From Buxus sempervirens (Eukaryota; Streptophyta; Magnoliopsida; Buxales; Buxaceae): a DNA stretch of 64,000 nucleotides. A program made the position numbers and the translations under genes. The stretch spans positions 36,809,829 to 36,873,828 of the forward strand of contig OX387187.1 in the NCBI GenBank assembly GCA_947561395.2, written 5' to 3'. The notes under the pieces are model-generated. The model ran no database searches and had not been told where the DNA came from. It worked only from the letters and a program-made list of their open reading frames with translations. Below are positions 42,345 through 54,529 of this stretch, piece after piece; positions within the stretch are counted from its first letter, which is position 1, and every line of letters starts with the position of its first letter.

Positions 42345-44395
42345 GTAAGCCTCAACCTCTTCTTATTTTCTGTATTTACATTCCTAGATCTAGATCTCTT
42401 CTTCTACCTTTCTGTAGAATAAGGCCTTCTATGTGTGTGAAAACCCTTCCTCGGCTCAAAGTATCTCAAGACTCCCCCTAACCGTAAAACGTGAAGGCGG
42501 GATCTAGGAGAAACGAGACTGGGGATTGACCCTAGTACTAGAACCCTATTTGCATAAGCCTTTTGATTCTATATAAACCGTTTCATATTCAAAGTACCCC
42601 ATGATTATCTTGAAGAACCATGTTTAACGGGGAGAGAGAACAAAGGGAAACGATAATGGAACGGAACCCTAGGTTGTTTTAGAACCTTATTTTGATGAAT
42701 ATGTATGCATGCTATGTTGTTGTATTGATCTTGTATGGTTTTTCATACTTGCACATACATAGCACTATTTTGGCGGGATAGGCTCGCATTTGGGGATTTA
42801 TTACTTTCATTGTGATAAATCTCAAATAAATGGCCTCAATCAATTCTGGAATGTCTTTAAATGATTTTTAAAGGTTTTGTGTTCATCTTGCACGGAATTG
42901 CACACACTTTGTCACAGTTTTGCATTGGTTTTACTCAAAATAGGCTTTACTTGACAGCAACTGTACCCTGACTTTGGACACTCATAACTTCATCATCCGG
43001 ATGAATTTTGGAGTGATTCCAGAACCATGGGAAAGGTGAGGCTGTCTAGTTTATGTCTACCAAATTTCATTGATTTCTATGAAGCAGATTTTTGACACCT
43101 CTCTGTCGAAGTTGATTGGTCAATTCAGGTTTAAATACGGAACTTGTCACTTCGACGGAGCGCCATGTGTTCGTTTTAAATCCGATTCGAGTGATTTTTA
43201 TTTTTGGGCACTCCTTTATGAGTCTATTTTTAAATCCAATTGATTTCATAATTTTTTGATTTAAATTGTGTCGTGGAGAGCAGATTTACTCAGAACTGCT
43301 CAACATCACTTTTCTGGGTCAATCTGTGATCCTCGGGGCCTGTTCGGGAAGTCACCCAAGGCACATCCGAATGAGTTTTTGTATGAGGCTAGTTTCTTTT
43401 GAAAGATGGCCATACAGACTTCATTGACACCAAATTTCAGGAATTTCTATGGAGTAGATTTTTCTAGGTGATTTTCCAAAGTTGCCTACTTGCTACTTTT
43501 GATTTTCTCCAGCAGCAATTTTAAAAGAGCCATAACTCTTAGGATTTCAACCGGAATTAATTGAAATTTTGCATGAGACTATTGTTTACCCTAATCTTTC
43601 AAATGGATTTGGTTTGATTTAATTTAAAATTGGATTTGATTAATTTCAAGAGAAATGGCCTTTCTTGTTACCAAATTTCTCGGATTTGCCTCAACTTGGT
43701 TTTGTGCAACTTTTGCTGTGATTTCCATCTTTTTGTGATATTCCAGAAGTGACATTAACATAAAAGAAGATCTGGAATTCATTTGGATTTTCATGTGAAG
43801 ATATCATATATTTGTCCTTTTTCAAGGTTTTCATGATTTTTTAGCAAGCTTTCTATTTTCTTTTAGCATGAATAACACTTGGCAACCACCTTGTGTGGGT
43901 GAATGGGGGTGCCTAACACCTTCCCCCGTTCATAATCTAATCCCCTTACCCATCTCTGGATTTGATTTTCAAGTAGGGTTATTTTTACTCTAGAATTTGC
44001 CTTTTAGCACTTTTTATCTCTTTTTGCTTGTTTTTAATTCTTTTGGTGTCCATTCACACCCTAAACAAATGGATGGTGGCGACTCCCACTCTTTATGTCG
44101 AGCCCCGCATGTTAACGGAGGGATGATCATCTTCGGGTGATTTTTTCCCATGTCTCACACCCGGAGGGTTTTTCTCTTTGAGAGTTCTCTTAGAGTTTTC
44201 CCTTCGTCACCAAAATTGCTTGTGTTGTCTCTTCTTTATTTTGCAATTTTGTGTGATGGATTGTTAATTGCTCAAACTTGTGCATGTCTATTAATTAAGA
44301 ACTTGTTTTTAATTGGTAGAAATTTTATTCCGCAATCGGTTTCACCTATTCATCCCCCTCTAGGTGATATAGAGTCTAAACTGAGTTTTTCACGA

Positions 44396-45480
44396 CTAAT
44401 TTTAGATAACTAATGAAAGTTGAGACTTGAGGACACATCACGTTGGTGCAACAAAATCAAGGAATATGGCGTAAATAGGTAAGCAAGTGAGAGATACTTT
44501 TGGCCCAACAACAACAACCGAGAAGTAGTAATCAATGTATTTAAGACCACAGGGAAGGTAGTTATCTATTTTAACGCATAGATTTCTAGAAACTGTTGAA
44601 TCAATGTTAATACATATGTTTAGCGGGGGCATTTTAGGCACTGGTTATCATGTTAGAATCTGGCCAGTTCTCTTTATAAGTAATACAGGTATTTCCCCCG
44701 CTTTTTTTTTCCTTTTCAATATCTTTCCACTTTTCTTAATTTTTAATGTCAAATATTTTGGGTTTCAAGTCTAAGCACATTGCTCTCAAAAATTGTCATT
44801 TTGTTTTGCGTATCTGAGTCGCCAAATATTTAGTTCTGTTTCTAATCAAAGCATCAATTTGTATTATAGTCACTCATATTATAATGTTGCTGTCTATTTA
44901 CAAATTTAACTTTTTCTATTTTTTTAATCTCATCCACAAGGTACTTTCTTGTTCAACATCCCAATTTAAGGCAGTGTCATCTTTAAATTTCACATTAGTC
45001 TTGATTTAACAGTACTTAATATTCACAAAGGCTTTATTTGCTAGCATAAGAATGAGGACTGAGTTTTATTGCAACCACTTAGTGCAAAATGCCAAAGGTT
45101 AAGGACGTTACAAACTTACAAAAGCATCGCTCTTTACAGAACCTACATCAAGTTACCATCCTTATTGTTCAAGAGGTCATATTTCTATTACTAGGGAAAT
45201 GCATAGCAAAATAATTAGAAACAAAGAAGTTGTGGGTAGTTAGTTATGACACATAGCAGTATGTCAAAAGAATTAGAAACAAAGATATTGTAGGCAGTTA
45301 GTTATGACATGTGACGGTAACAAAAAGTAAAATTAAAAAGAATTGGAGGACTTTTTTGGAAGTGAATGTTAGTCAAAAGAAAAAACAGGGTTGGCTTTAT
45401 TAAAATAATAGATTTTGCTGGCTAAATAATAAGGATAGAAATGGGGTGGTTTAAATGGGTAACCTGTCATGCCCCACTAC
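44396..45480. repeat. Segment S, copy A (right part)
   Basis: Matches 59915-60268 and 62036-62610, with markers gttgagacttgaggacacat, tatttagttctgtttctaat and ttagttatgacacatagc. It runs directly into the truncated receptor 3' end at 45485. Confidence 0.75.
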
Positions 45481-45484
45481 TAAT

Positions 45485-45903
45485 GGGTAACCCTTTCAAA
45501 ATTGCCAAGTCTGGATTTCCTTGTATTAAGTGATGCTTACGCTGGAAGAAAGATGAGTTGGGGTGATGGTTGTATGGAGCTATTTCCTCGACTTAAAGTT
45601 CTAATTATAGGCGCTATGTGGGAATTGGAGGAGTTAAGTGAGATAAAAGAGGGCACGATGCCACGCTTAGTTTCTCTTCTTATGCTAAAATGCCCAAAAT
45701 TAAAAAAGATTCCACATGGGCTTCAACACCTCAATGCACTCAAGAACCTTTTCATCGAAGACATGAATGAGGAGTTCAACAGGAGGTTGCGTCCGTGTGA
45801 AGCGGAAGGAGATGACAGAAAAGGTGGGGAGGACCACAGGTTGATCCATCACATTCCCGATGTCAGGATTGACGGAGAACGCATTCCCACGGTTAATTTC
45901 TAG
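45485..45903 (+). pseudogene. CNL receptor 3' fragment
   Basis: Encodes the last 130 or so residues of a receptor nearly identical to the C-terminus of the gene at 36335-39127 (shared DGCMELFPRLKVL, LEELSEIKEGTMPRL, KKIPHGLQHL, IHHIPDVRI and the final PTVNF). It starts at ttcaaaattgccaagtctgg with no upstream LRR, NB-ARC or coiled coil. It has a short insertion (EAEGDDRKGG) relative to the intact gene. The frame is open, but the fragment lacks everything needed for receptor function. Confidence 0.9.
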
Positions 45904-47708
45904 TGAAGATGGCCTATAATCAACGATTGGAAAATTTCACTTGTGAGTTTCTTTTTCTCTCTCTCTCTCTCTCCTCTTTCATGTGAGATCTAATCTTATA
46001 AATGCCAATTATCTCCTCTTTGTTTCAATGTCTATTTTTATAATAAACTTGGAACCATCTTTTCTTAGTATTTATAAAGTGTGAGTTGACAATCCAATTT
46101 CATAATTTATTTTCTTTTCTCATCTTTATGTGAAACTTTTTAACTTTTAGAATCATCTTCATTATTTATCTACATAGTCAAAACTATTCCTTTTATTTTT
46201 AGGCTTCTCAGTTGAGAGCTTTATATATAATCCCTAAGAGCTTATTCTTCGCACTTTTTTTTATTTATTTATCCTCTTTCCTTTAATGCTTCTGATCTAT
46301 ATATATTCTACTCAATGTGAATTTATGGGATTACATTTTGAGAGTTTTAGAGGGGTTTTTTTTAATGATAATGTCCAGTTTCCTTTGTTTGAAGAATCAT
46401 GCAACATTGAGTGTCTTTTTTTAAACTTCTGAGATGTCTTGACTTTATTGTCTCTTTAATTTCAGGTAATAATGGGACACTAGGAAATCATGGATGCGAG
46501 AGCATTTGGGATACACGCTTGTTAAAATATTGGGCCGGATTGGTTGAGGAGAAATAAACCTGGCCTAGCCCAGCCCAAACACTAGTTTTTGTAAACATGC
46601 TCTATTAATCCAAAATCCAAAATGTTTTGTGCCTAAACTAGGGCAGTTTTTTAAGGGAAATATTTGTTTGACTCAAAAAGTTAGAAAAAGTAGAATAAAG
46701 TAGCATGAATTTAAAATGTAAATGATTTAACTTCTCTTCCATGTGCAGGTTATGAAATATACGCAAATTGCCACTGTCATGTGCATGGAACAAAGGTGAA
46801 TGATCTTGACAAATGGCATCTAATCTTCATATCTTACCTTTGTGAACTCCAACAGCTGAGACCAAGTGTCCCTTGAGATAGCTTTGTTATGCCAAGCCTA
46901 AATTGAGAAGCATAAAAAATTAGAAAGAAAAAAAAACATCAAAAAAGTAAAAGTTGTCCAAAACAACAAGAGAGAAGATACCTAACTTTGACCTAAATTA
47001 AAATCAGATAATCATATGAGAACCTAAATGCAAAGATTCATGATCATAACATCAATGATAAAAAGAAAAATGAAACGGATTGTTTGGTGAAGGTTAGGGA
47101 AACAATGGTCATGCATATAATTATTTCTCTATATGAAATACCCGTATTTAATGCTCAAAATATATTGCACAGATTTGATACAGGTTCATTTATGTCATAT
47201 AGAATTCTTATAATAAATCAAATTCTAAAATTTTCTGTTGTTAATACATCTTTTAACGTTGTTTTTAACAAAGACTTGAATCTCATAGAAAATAAATCAA
47301 ACTAGGACAACTGCCACAAGCAGAAAAGTATTAAGTCATAAATCATAATGCATAACAAAAAAGTCACTAGCCACTAGGGCCCCTTACTTGGCTCACACTT
47401 CTGCCTAGATTTGACAAATTGGATTCAATAGAATGAGCCATTTGCTTGGGGGGGAACAGTCTCCAATTTCTTCAAGCAAATCTTAAAAATCATAGCATGC
47501 CACTAGTTTTTCCCCAAAGAAACCCGGCAAAAGGAAAGCTTCTTTTAAGGAGTAGTTGCCTCCCCCATTAAACCCAAACTAACTTCTTGTATGCCAACCT
47601 TCAACCAACTCCAGTATTTTAAGTTTTTAACCAAAACCAAGAAGAGAGACAGCAGGTGAAGACCAATAGTGTCACGAGAGACAGCAGGGGAAGACCAACA
47701 GTAGTATG
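45904..47708. other. 3' flank of the receptor fragment and gene-free sequence
   Basis: The first 400 bp match 39128-39530. A ct-repeat lies at 45955-45975. The rest is AT-rich with no supported gene. Confidence 0.4.
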
Positions 47709-48270
47709 TGTAGACACCTGATTTTTGCACCCCCGAAATGAAGAAAAATGAAAAGTCAAACTAAAAGTCAAACCCTGAGGGGGTCAAAAATTGACTTTTT
47801 AATTCAAGTAAATTTGGCCATCAAACTTCATCTCATTGAAAAGAGCATTTCGACACGATTCCAACACAACTGAATTTGCTGGAATCGGAGTCCAGATGGA
47901 AAAGATATGAGCTGGTCAAACTTTTGGGGAGCGAAAAGTTGACTTTTTGCTCGACCCCAATTCAACTGCCAAACTTGATCCCAGTGGATAGGTGGTTCCG
48001 AGCCGGTTCCAATGACAATAAGTTTGATGAAATCGGACACCGGATGAAAAAGTTATGAACAGTTGAAGTTTCAGAGAAAAACTGCCCATGTGGCAAAAAG
48101 GCAGCAAAAATAGAACAAACCAATAAAATAAATAAGATAAATGTGTTTAATAATATTTTAATGAAGAGAATCTCGCTTTTTAATAAAATAATCGTAAAAA
48201 TCGGATAAGAATCTTGCAAAAAACCAAATTGAATAAAGTTTTGAAATCCAAACATTTAAAAAACGTGCTG

Positions 48271-48484
48271 GACCGTATTTCAATTACGGGCAGGGCATGC
48301 CCGTATTTAAAATACGGGCAAGATTCTCTAAGAAGACACGCGTCGCTGTACGGTGGAACACGCGTCCCGTACGGCAGAATCTGTGATAATTGCAAATATT
48401 CGTTTTTCGCCCGTATTTGAATTACAGGCAAGGCAGCCCGTATTTGAATTACGGGCAGGGTACGCCCGTACTTCAAATACGGGC
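48271..48484 (+). repeat. Array of five palindromes, 27-28 bp period (LTR-F)
   Basis: 21-bp palindromes with stem GCCCGTA/TACGGGC start at 48299, 48409, 48436 and 48464, plus a variant with GACCGTA at 48271. Neighbours within each group are 27-28 bp apart; 90 bp with a related gtacgg motif separates the second and third. The last ends 14 bp before the TATA box. Confidence 0.85.
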
Positions 48485-48498
48485 ACGGGATTTTTGCC

Positions 48499-48506
48499 TA
48501 TAAATA
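48499..48506 (+). promoter_or_regulatory. LTR-F TATA box
   Basis: tataaata in ttgcctataaatagagagg, directly after the palindrome array. Confidence 0.7.
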
Positions 48507-49328
48507 GAGAGGCCACCCCCCTTCATTTGGACAAGCCATCCTTCTCTGGCCTACCCCCTCTCCCTCCTGGTGCTTCCCACGGCCAAGTCCTGCCCATTTG
48601 CCACCACCCTACCCTTAAGTCCAAACTTATTTTATTCCCAAAATACCCCTCACCTTGCACAAACCATGTCCTAAATCTCTCTTTCCTCTTGTAAATATAA
48701 GTAACCTGTCAAACCTCTGCCAAAAACTCACCTGAAAGTTGACTAGGACGCGAAAGCGCTGCCAAATCATCTGGAGAAATACAACAAATCAAGAAGGTTT
48801 GTACGGTAAAAAGCTCTTTTAGTATTTCGTGTTATGTCAATACAAATCCTTCTTGGTTTCTTTATATTCTACTAATCTGTTCATTGAAGCTGTGCATGGT
48901 TGAGGAATGCCTCATGCATCCCTATGAGGAAAAGAAGGAGAATAAGGCCATAAAAAAGGGGAAGAGATGTGTCAACAAAAATGATTAAATTTCTTAAAAA
49001 TGATATGTAGTTTTGAAGGGAGTTTACCCTCTTTAAACAACCAGATGTATCCCTACCCAATTCTCACTTATTCCCTGCTAAGTGCCACAAGATGTGCTGG
49101 AAAATGATGAAAGCAAGAAAAGAGGAATGAAGACTTTGAACCTATATTCAAGCACATTGAAAGAAGGATGTTTGGAGCAAATGGAGCTAATGTACTATAC
49201 TAGAAGACACCAAAATCGCTGCTGAAGTTGCAGACAGTCAAAAGAAAGCCACGGAACTGATCCAGATTGAAATCGGCAGCAAACATGCAAAACAGGTCGC
49301 GTCCGTAAACTCAGGTCGGTCCAGCCTA

Positions 49329-49403
49329 GACCGTGTTTGATTCACGGACAAGGGGGACCGTAATCAATTCACGGTCAAGGCGGACCGTAGAGAAAACACG
49401 GGC
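49329..49403 (+). repeat. Array of three palindromes, 27-bp period, GACCGT stem
   Basis: Stems close to GACCGT(A/G)/(C/T)ACGG(A/T)C start at 49329, 49356 and 49383. The third is imperfect (ends ACGGGC). No TATA box follows closely. Confidence 0.75.
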
Positions 49404-50469
49404 AGACATAAAAATAATGTAAAAAGTGTAATTTCTTGATTCGGTTGGACTTGATCCGGTCTAAGCCGGTTTGAACCACTCCCTTTAACCACTTGGGCTG
49501 TCTTAAACCCATTTTTGGACTTTGGGCCTAGATAGGCCCATCAAGACCCCTTTGGCCCACTTGTGGGGCCCACTTTTGACTGGTCCATACCAGGCTTGTT
49601 TTCAATAAACAGGCCCAAGACCACTTGACTCTTGGCGAAGGGGCCAAATCCAAGCCCACTAAGCCCATGGAATGTGTAAGTAAATAGGATAACCAAATGG
49701 GTTACCCAATAACCCAGCTGGGCCCAAGGCCCAACCATGGCAACCCACGGGTCTTCCAATGGGACCCGGATCCGACCCACTTCACTAAAATAAATAAGAA
49801 AGATAAAAATCAAAATAAAAAGGGACCCACACCTTCAGAGGGCCCCGCCAGACCAAATAAGGTATGATGCTGGCCTAGGAAAGGGTGAAATTGACTCAGA
49901 AACCAGGGAGACCCGAGGGACCCGTCAAACAGACGGGGCGGACCGGGGTGTCTTTAGGACTTCCCCGGATCGTAACCGAGGACTTAGCTAGAACTCTGAA
50001 AAGCCGCAGACCAGACTTAGACCCGATTAGGGCAAAACCGTGTCTGCCTGCACTCTCAGGCAGTGGCGACTCTGAATGTCCCGAGGCACACACCAAAGGT
50101 GCGCCTGGTGTGCGATCTAGGCCAGGTTTAGGTGCGCACAGTATGAACCTGAGATTCTGAGAATAAACAGAAATTACTTGTGCGTGGGCAGTGGGCTTCC
50201 TTTCATTTCATGGCGACATCACCAACGGCAACGACTGGAAGAAATGGCGAGCTTGACTTCTCCTTCGATATGAGGTAGCTGAATCAAGGACGAGACACTG
50301 CTGATTGTTGAATCATTGCAGCTCTAGGGTTAACGATATTGAGAAGAGATAAGAGAATAGCGATATTGGAGATGAGAGTTAGGGCAAGACTGAGAGAGTT
50401 AGGGGCGGAAGTTGGGGTGGTCGAGCATTACAAAAAAAAAAGTTGGGGTGGTCGAGAGAGAACTCATTT

Positions 50470-50633
50470 AGGTGGGGGTGGGGGCAAATAAATATTTTAG
50501 GGGGGGCAAAAAAAAATTTTAGGGGGGCAAATAAGATATTTCATATAAAAAAATTTTTTTTTATTAAAATTTCAAAATTTTAGGGGGGGCAATTGCCCCC
50601 CCCCCCCACACGTTGAACTTGGTTCCACCACTG
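50470..50633. mobile_element. Partial hAT-type MITE
   Basis: The right end ggttccaccactg matches that of the MITE at 34944-35110, and the body has the same gggggggcaattgccccccc core. The left terminus is not identifiable. Confidence 0.55.
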
Positions 50634-52107
50634 ATCATGTTATACACCAAAAAAATCATCATGGAGATCATGCTAAATTAAAACATGCTATTATAAAAAT
50701 ACAGCAAGAAACCAGCATGGTTTAGCAAAATGAACCTCCCTTACGCATGTTTCTAGAAACAATCCTATAAATCAGAATTAAGCATGTTTCTACCCCCCAT
50801 GAATTCTTAAGCAAATTCAGATTTAAAACATATCAAGCATGCTTAAGATCACCAAATAGCAAGCAAAACCATAGAACATATCAAACATGCTAAAAATAGC
50901 AAGAAAAACAAAAACATCAAAACATGAACAAAAACCAAAAGGCTGAAATCATCAAGTTGCCAGTTATTGTTCATGTTTTTCAAAGGAAAAAAGGGCTTGC
51001 TACAAAAATCACCAAAATCACAAAAAGACAAAAGTGTATGGTTTTTTCATACGAATAGCCTGATTGATCCGGAACTTTCAAATATGATCATACCATTCTT
51101 AGGGTTTCATGATTAAAATAAAATTGAGATAAAATCAAATAAAACCAATCTAAAGTGAAAACTTCAAAAATCTGGCTTTAAGTTAAATTCTGGAAATCTA
51201 GAAAAATATGATTTTTATAAAATATTGCAGAATTGAACTTGAACAGTCCAAGACATAGGTATAGCCCAAATTTCACATTAAATCAAGAAATCAAAACCAA
51301 AAATACCCACGTTGATGAATAACATCAAAAGGGGAGAACTTAAACTGTAGGGTCTTCTTTCAATAATGAAAAAGGACTCAAAAACCACATCATGAAACCC
51401 TAGAAGTTACTTTCAGGCCTCTGAATCCAGATCTATCATATAAATCATGATAGATCCAAGATCTTAGCCTAATACCACAAAAATCATGAAAACAGTGTTG
51501 TAGGTGCAAAAGTGATGAAAATCCAAATTTTAGAAAAAAGTGAGGATCTCATGCTATAAACATCATAGATTCATATGATTCATTCAGATTCAAAATAAAA
51601 ACCATTAAAACATGATCAGGATATTCAAAGCAACCATATCTCACATATTAGAGCACATGGGGGTCTACCCTACGGACCCACCTGTTCTCTTTTCCTCTAG
51701 CTCTCTCTTCACGTTTTACGGCTAGAGAGGATTCTTGAGGTACTTGGAGATAGGTTTGGTGATACAAACACAATCAAATGCCCTATTCTAGAAAAAAAGG
51801 AGAAAAACAGATATGGGGTTCTATTCTAGGGATCCACCTGTTCCCCTTTCCCCTAGCTCTCTTTTCACGTTTTACGGCTAGAAAGACTCTTGAGATACTT
51901 AGAGACAAGTTTAGGAATACAAGATAAAAGATGGCCTTATTCTACAGCAATAGAGAAGATCCTATTACTTCTAGAATTGAAGACAGAAAATAAAAGGAAA
52001 AAGGGACTTACCTGGATTGAGCAAGCAGAGCAGCAGGGATTCCTCTCTTTTCCTGGAGCTCCTTGGACTTCAAATTTTCGTGGTCTTTTGCTTGAGGAGA
52101 GGCCCTC

Positions 52108-52115
52108 TATTTATA
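52108..52115 (-). promoter_or_regulatory. LTR-E TATA box
   Basis: Minus-strand tataaata. About 96 bp downstream the minus strand reads CAG followed by GTAAGT (exon end at 52012), a consensus splice donor. Confidence 0.65.
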
Positions 52116-52316
52116 AGCAAACTCAGGGGCATGGCTGGTCCAGAGGGATATACCAGGATCTCACCAGATTGGGTTAAAAATAGGGATAATGCCCATCCAT
52201 GGCCAACAAGGATATTTCGAACGAATAAAAGAGGTAATTCGCTCATTTAAAGATATATTGGAATGAAGATAAGGCTCAGAAATCGAAAAAGGAGAAAATT
52301 CGCACAAATCTAATGC

Positions 52317-52392
52317 GCCCGTAAATGTATTACGGGCAAGTGGTGTCTGTATTTGATTTACGGGCGCTGCGTGCCTGTATACATTTTTCGGG
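52317..52392 (-). repeat. Array of three palindromes, 27-28 bp period (LTR-E)
   Basis: A perfect GCCCGTA/TACGGGC palindrome at 52317-52337 and two decayed ones at 52345 and 52372, about 200 bp upstream of the TATA box on the minus strand. Confidence 0.75.
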
Positions 52393-52523
52393 TGCGGCCA
52401 GACCGCAGATATAATATAGGCATTGCCTAAATTATTGAAGTTTATGCATTTTTGGCATGTTTTAAATCCCAATTAATGTTTTCATTATTTTCTCATTTTG
52501 TAGTGCAATTTGGGGTGTCTACA

Positions 52524-52790
52524 CTTACCGTTAACTAAAACCTCAATACTGTTAAGATTTGGTCTAAAATGAACAAAATAACCTTAATTAGACACATTTT
52601 ATGTCATAGCATTCCATTTTCCCAATTTTTCTTTGTCATTTCTCCCAAGGATTAAACGCATTCTATGTCATATTAGAACTCCCTTCAGACATTTTTGGGG
52701 CTTAATTAAGGTTATTTTGATCAGTTTAGACTTTAGACCATATTTTAGTGATATTGAAGTTCTAGTTGACAGCAAGGGTGCTACTTGTAT
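52524..52790. mobile_element. MITE with long inverted arms, abutting LTR-E
   Basis: The left arm (cttaccgttaactaaaacct onward, about 70 bp) and the right arm (ending gttctagttgacagcaag) are inverse complements with several differences. LTR-E ends exactly where it begins, so LTR-E probably inserted into or next to it. Confidence 0.6.
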
Positions 52791-54529
52791 ATTTTTCAAA
52801 TGTTAGGGAATCCTTTTTTTCAAATGTCAAGGGTGTAAATGTACTTTTCTCAAATGTTAGGGAGCGTAACTGTAAATTTTCCTTCTTTATTTTTTTTAAT
52901 AATTAATATTGGATATCTAATATATATGAATTTTTGTGGCAACAGGTTTCTCTCTCCTATGTGAAATTTTTGTGGGTTTTTTTTTCTTCTTTTTAACAGA
53001 CTTCCAAATCGGTATTTACGGCAACTGTAATGTTTCCTAATCAACTTAGACGCTTTGGAATCCCTTCGATCGAACTCTGCTATCCTTTTGTGTGGCAGAA
53101 CTAAAGCTAGAGGAACGATCTAGTCCTTTTCTTCTTCCACCTCTTCCTCCTTCCCTTCCTATCTTCTCTCCCCATTTTGCCTGTGTAGACACCCCAGTTT
53201 GGGTTAAACCCCGATTAAAGTGAGATAACCCAGTCGGGCTAACCCAATCCCATACAAAACCTGTTATGGCCCAATATATAAAAAGGAAGAAGGAAGTTAT
53301 CTTATCTGGTTCTCTTGGTAAGGAAGAAAATTTTGAAATAGAATCCAATCTCCATAATAACGTGTTTGCATTATGCCTCATAATGGGTGTTTTTGCATGA
53401 TGATAATGGTGGTTTTGTATCTTAAGCATCACATCATGTACTGGCACAGTAGGTTCCAATTTTTCTATTGATTCATTGTTTTGTTTACTATTCATTTGTT
53501 TGATGGTTGCAGAATATTTAACAAGTTTGGTTACATGACGGTTTTGGGTTTGATCAGATTTCAGTAAAGGCTTCCTATGATGCCATCTATGTGACAGTTA
53601 TTGCTGTGATGGTTGTGGGTTTCATTAGATTTTCACAAGATAATGCTGGGTTTAATTAAGATTTCCATGAGGCTTCCCTAATTACGAACACCATTTCTAT
53701 GAGATTGTTATTGTTTAATCTATCATGTATAGGAGTCGTGAGTCTTGATTTATGGAATTCCGTGACAATCTGAATCAACAAAATCTGCGTTCATGGTTGA
53801 TATGTGATTGGATTTTAAACCTAATTTTTGATATCTGATAAATGTCAGACGAAGACTCCTTTGCTATTATAAGGTTACTGTTTCCTCATAGCAGTAGTCC
53901 ATAGCATGGATGAACAGTAAACAATGGCTGTTATGTTCATTCACTTAAGAAATTCGAATCATAACAAAAAAATATTAGAAGACTAGTTATACCCTTGACA
54001 TCTGCATAAAACAATATTGCCTGCAAGGAAAATCTTAGTGGGCTCTAATAAGTCCATTCAAATGAACAATTTGACAAAAATTCATTTAGAAAGTCTTTTT
54101 AGGGGCACAGTTAGAGTGCAACATTGAGATAACATTGAACTGGTGAGCCCCACAGCCATGATTGTCAAGACTCAAGTGAGGGGTCGGTGATTATAGAAGT
54201 TTTCAGGTCAGGTTTCCTAAGCATTTCTTGGAGAAATTAAAGATGCATTTTTTTTATCGGATTTCCCAAGTCACATGGCACAATAGTGTCATATCACATA
54301 ATGTGCAATTGGCCATCAAACTATTTCGTTTCAAGTTTTAGGTGTTTTTAGATGAATTGTGAATTCAGGAGAGTGGTTAAGGTGGTTTGAGTTGTGTTTT
54401 GATATACCATACTGCATATCTTAAACCCAATAACTATAGCATAGAATTTGGGAAATATTCTTCTAATTAGCTTTAATAGTATAGATATTTAGTTCAGTTT
54501 TGGTTAAAAAAAAAACGTAAACCTAAATT
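52791..54529. other. Gene-free stretch
   Basis: Contains a short LTR-start-like fragment at 53186 (tgtagacaccccagtttggg) followed by unrelated sequence. A 149-codon minus-strand frame at 53046-53495 shows no recognisable domain. The rest is AT-rich. Confidence 0.4.

Larger units (their letters stand above)
41854..44159 (+). mobile_element. Large solo LTR (LTR-A), TGTAGACACC...TGTCTCACA
   Basis: A 2306-bp segment with termini tgtagacaccccaaattgc and cccatgtctcaca. It shares order and sequence with minus-strand copies 55201-58084 and 60269-62035: palindrome array, TATA box, leader exon with splice donor, a cgtaaaacgtgaagg block, and a ggtggcgactc block near the 3' end. No internal coding region follows. 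Flanks gcctg and cccgg do not match well, so the target duplication is uncertain. A Tat/Ogre-like origin is inferred from the terminal sequence only. Confidence 0.8.
47709..50160 (+). mobile_element. Degenerate large LTR (LTR-F)
   Basis: Begins tgtagacacctgatttttgc, like LTR-A, and contains a palindrome array (48271-48484), a TATA box (48499-48506) and, near 50050, a cagtggcgactc block equivalent to the ggtggcgactc block of LTR-A. A proper 3' terminus is not seen, so the right edge is approximate. Short frames within are not convincing genes. Confidence 0.55.
50980..52523 (-). mobile_element. Large LTR (LTR-E), left part lost
   Basis: On the minus strand it starts tgtagacaccccaaattgc (52523 inward) and matches LTR-C (60269-62035) over most of its length, including the array, TATA box, splice donor and a duplicated block with cacgttttacggctagagag at about 51670-51730 and 51825-51890. 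The 3' terminus (tgtgagacatgg on the plus strand) is missing; homology fades near 50980. Confidence 0.75.

Noticed and set aside
48299..48484. CRISPR-like look of regularly spaced repeats
   Set aside because: The sequence is plant nuclear DNA, the units are palindromes with 6-7 bp linkers rather than repeats with 30-bp spacers, there are no cas genes, and they lie inside LTR promoters.
49885..50160. 91-codon frame as a gene
   Set aside because: Located in degenerate LTR-F sequence including the cagtggcgactc block; no domain seen.
53046..53495. 149-codon minus-strand frame as a gene
   Set aside because: No domain, signal or homology recognised; Gly/Arg-rich end comes from simple sequence; next to an LTR fragment.
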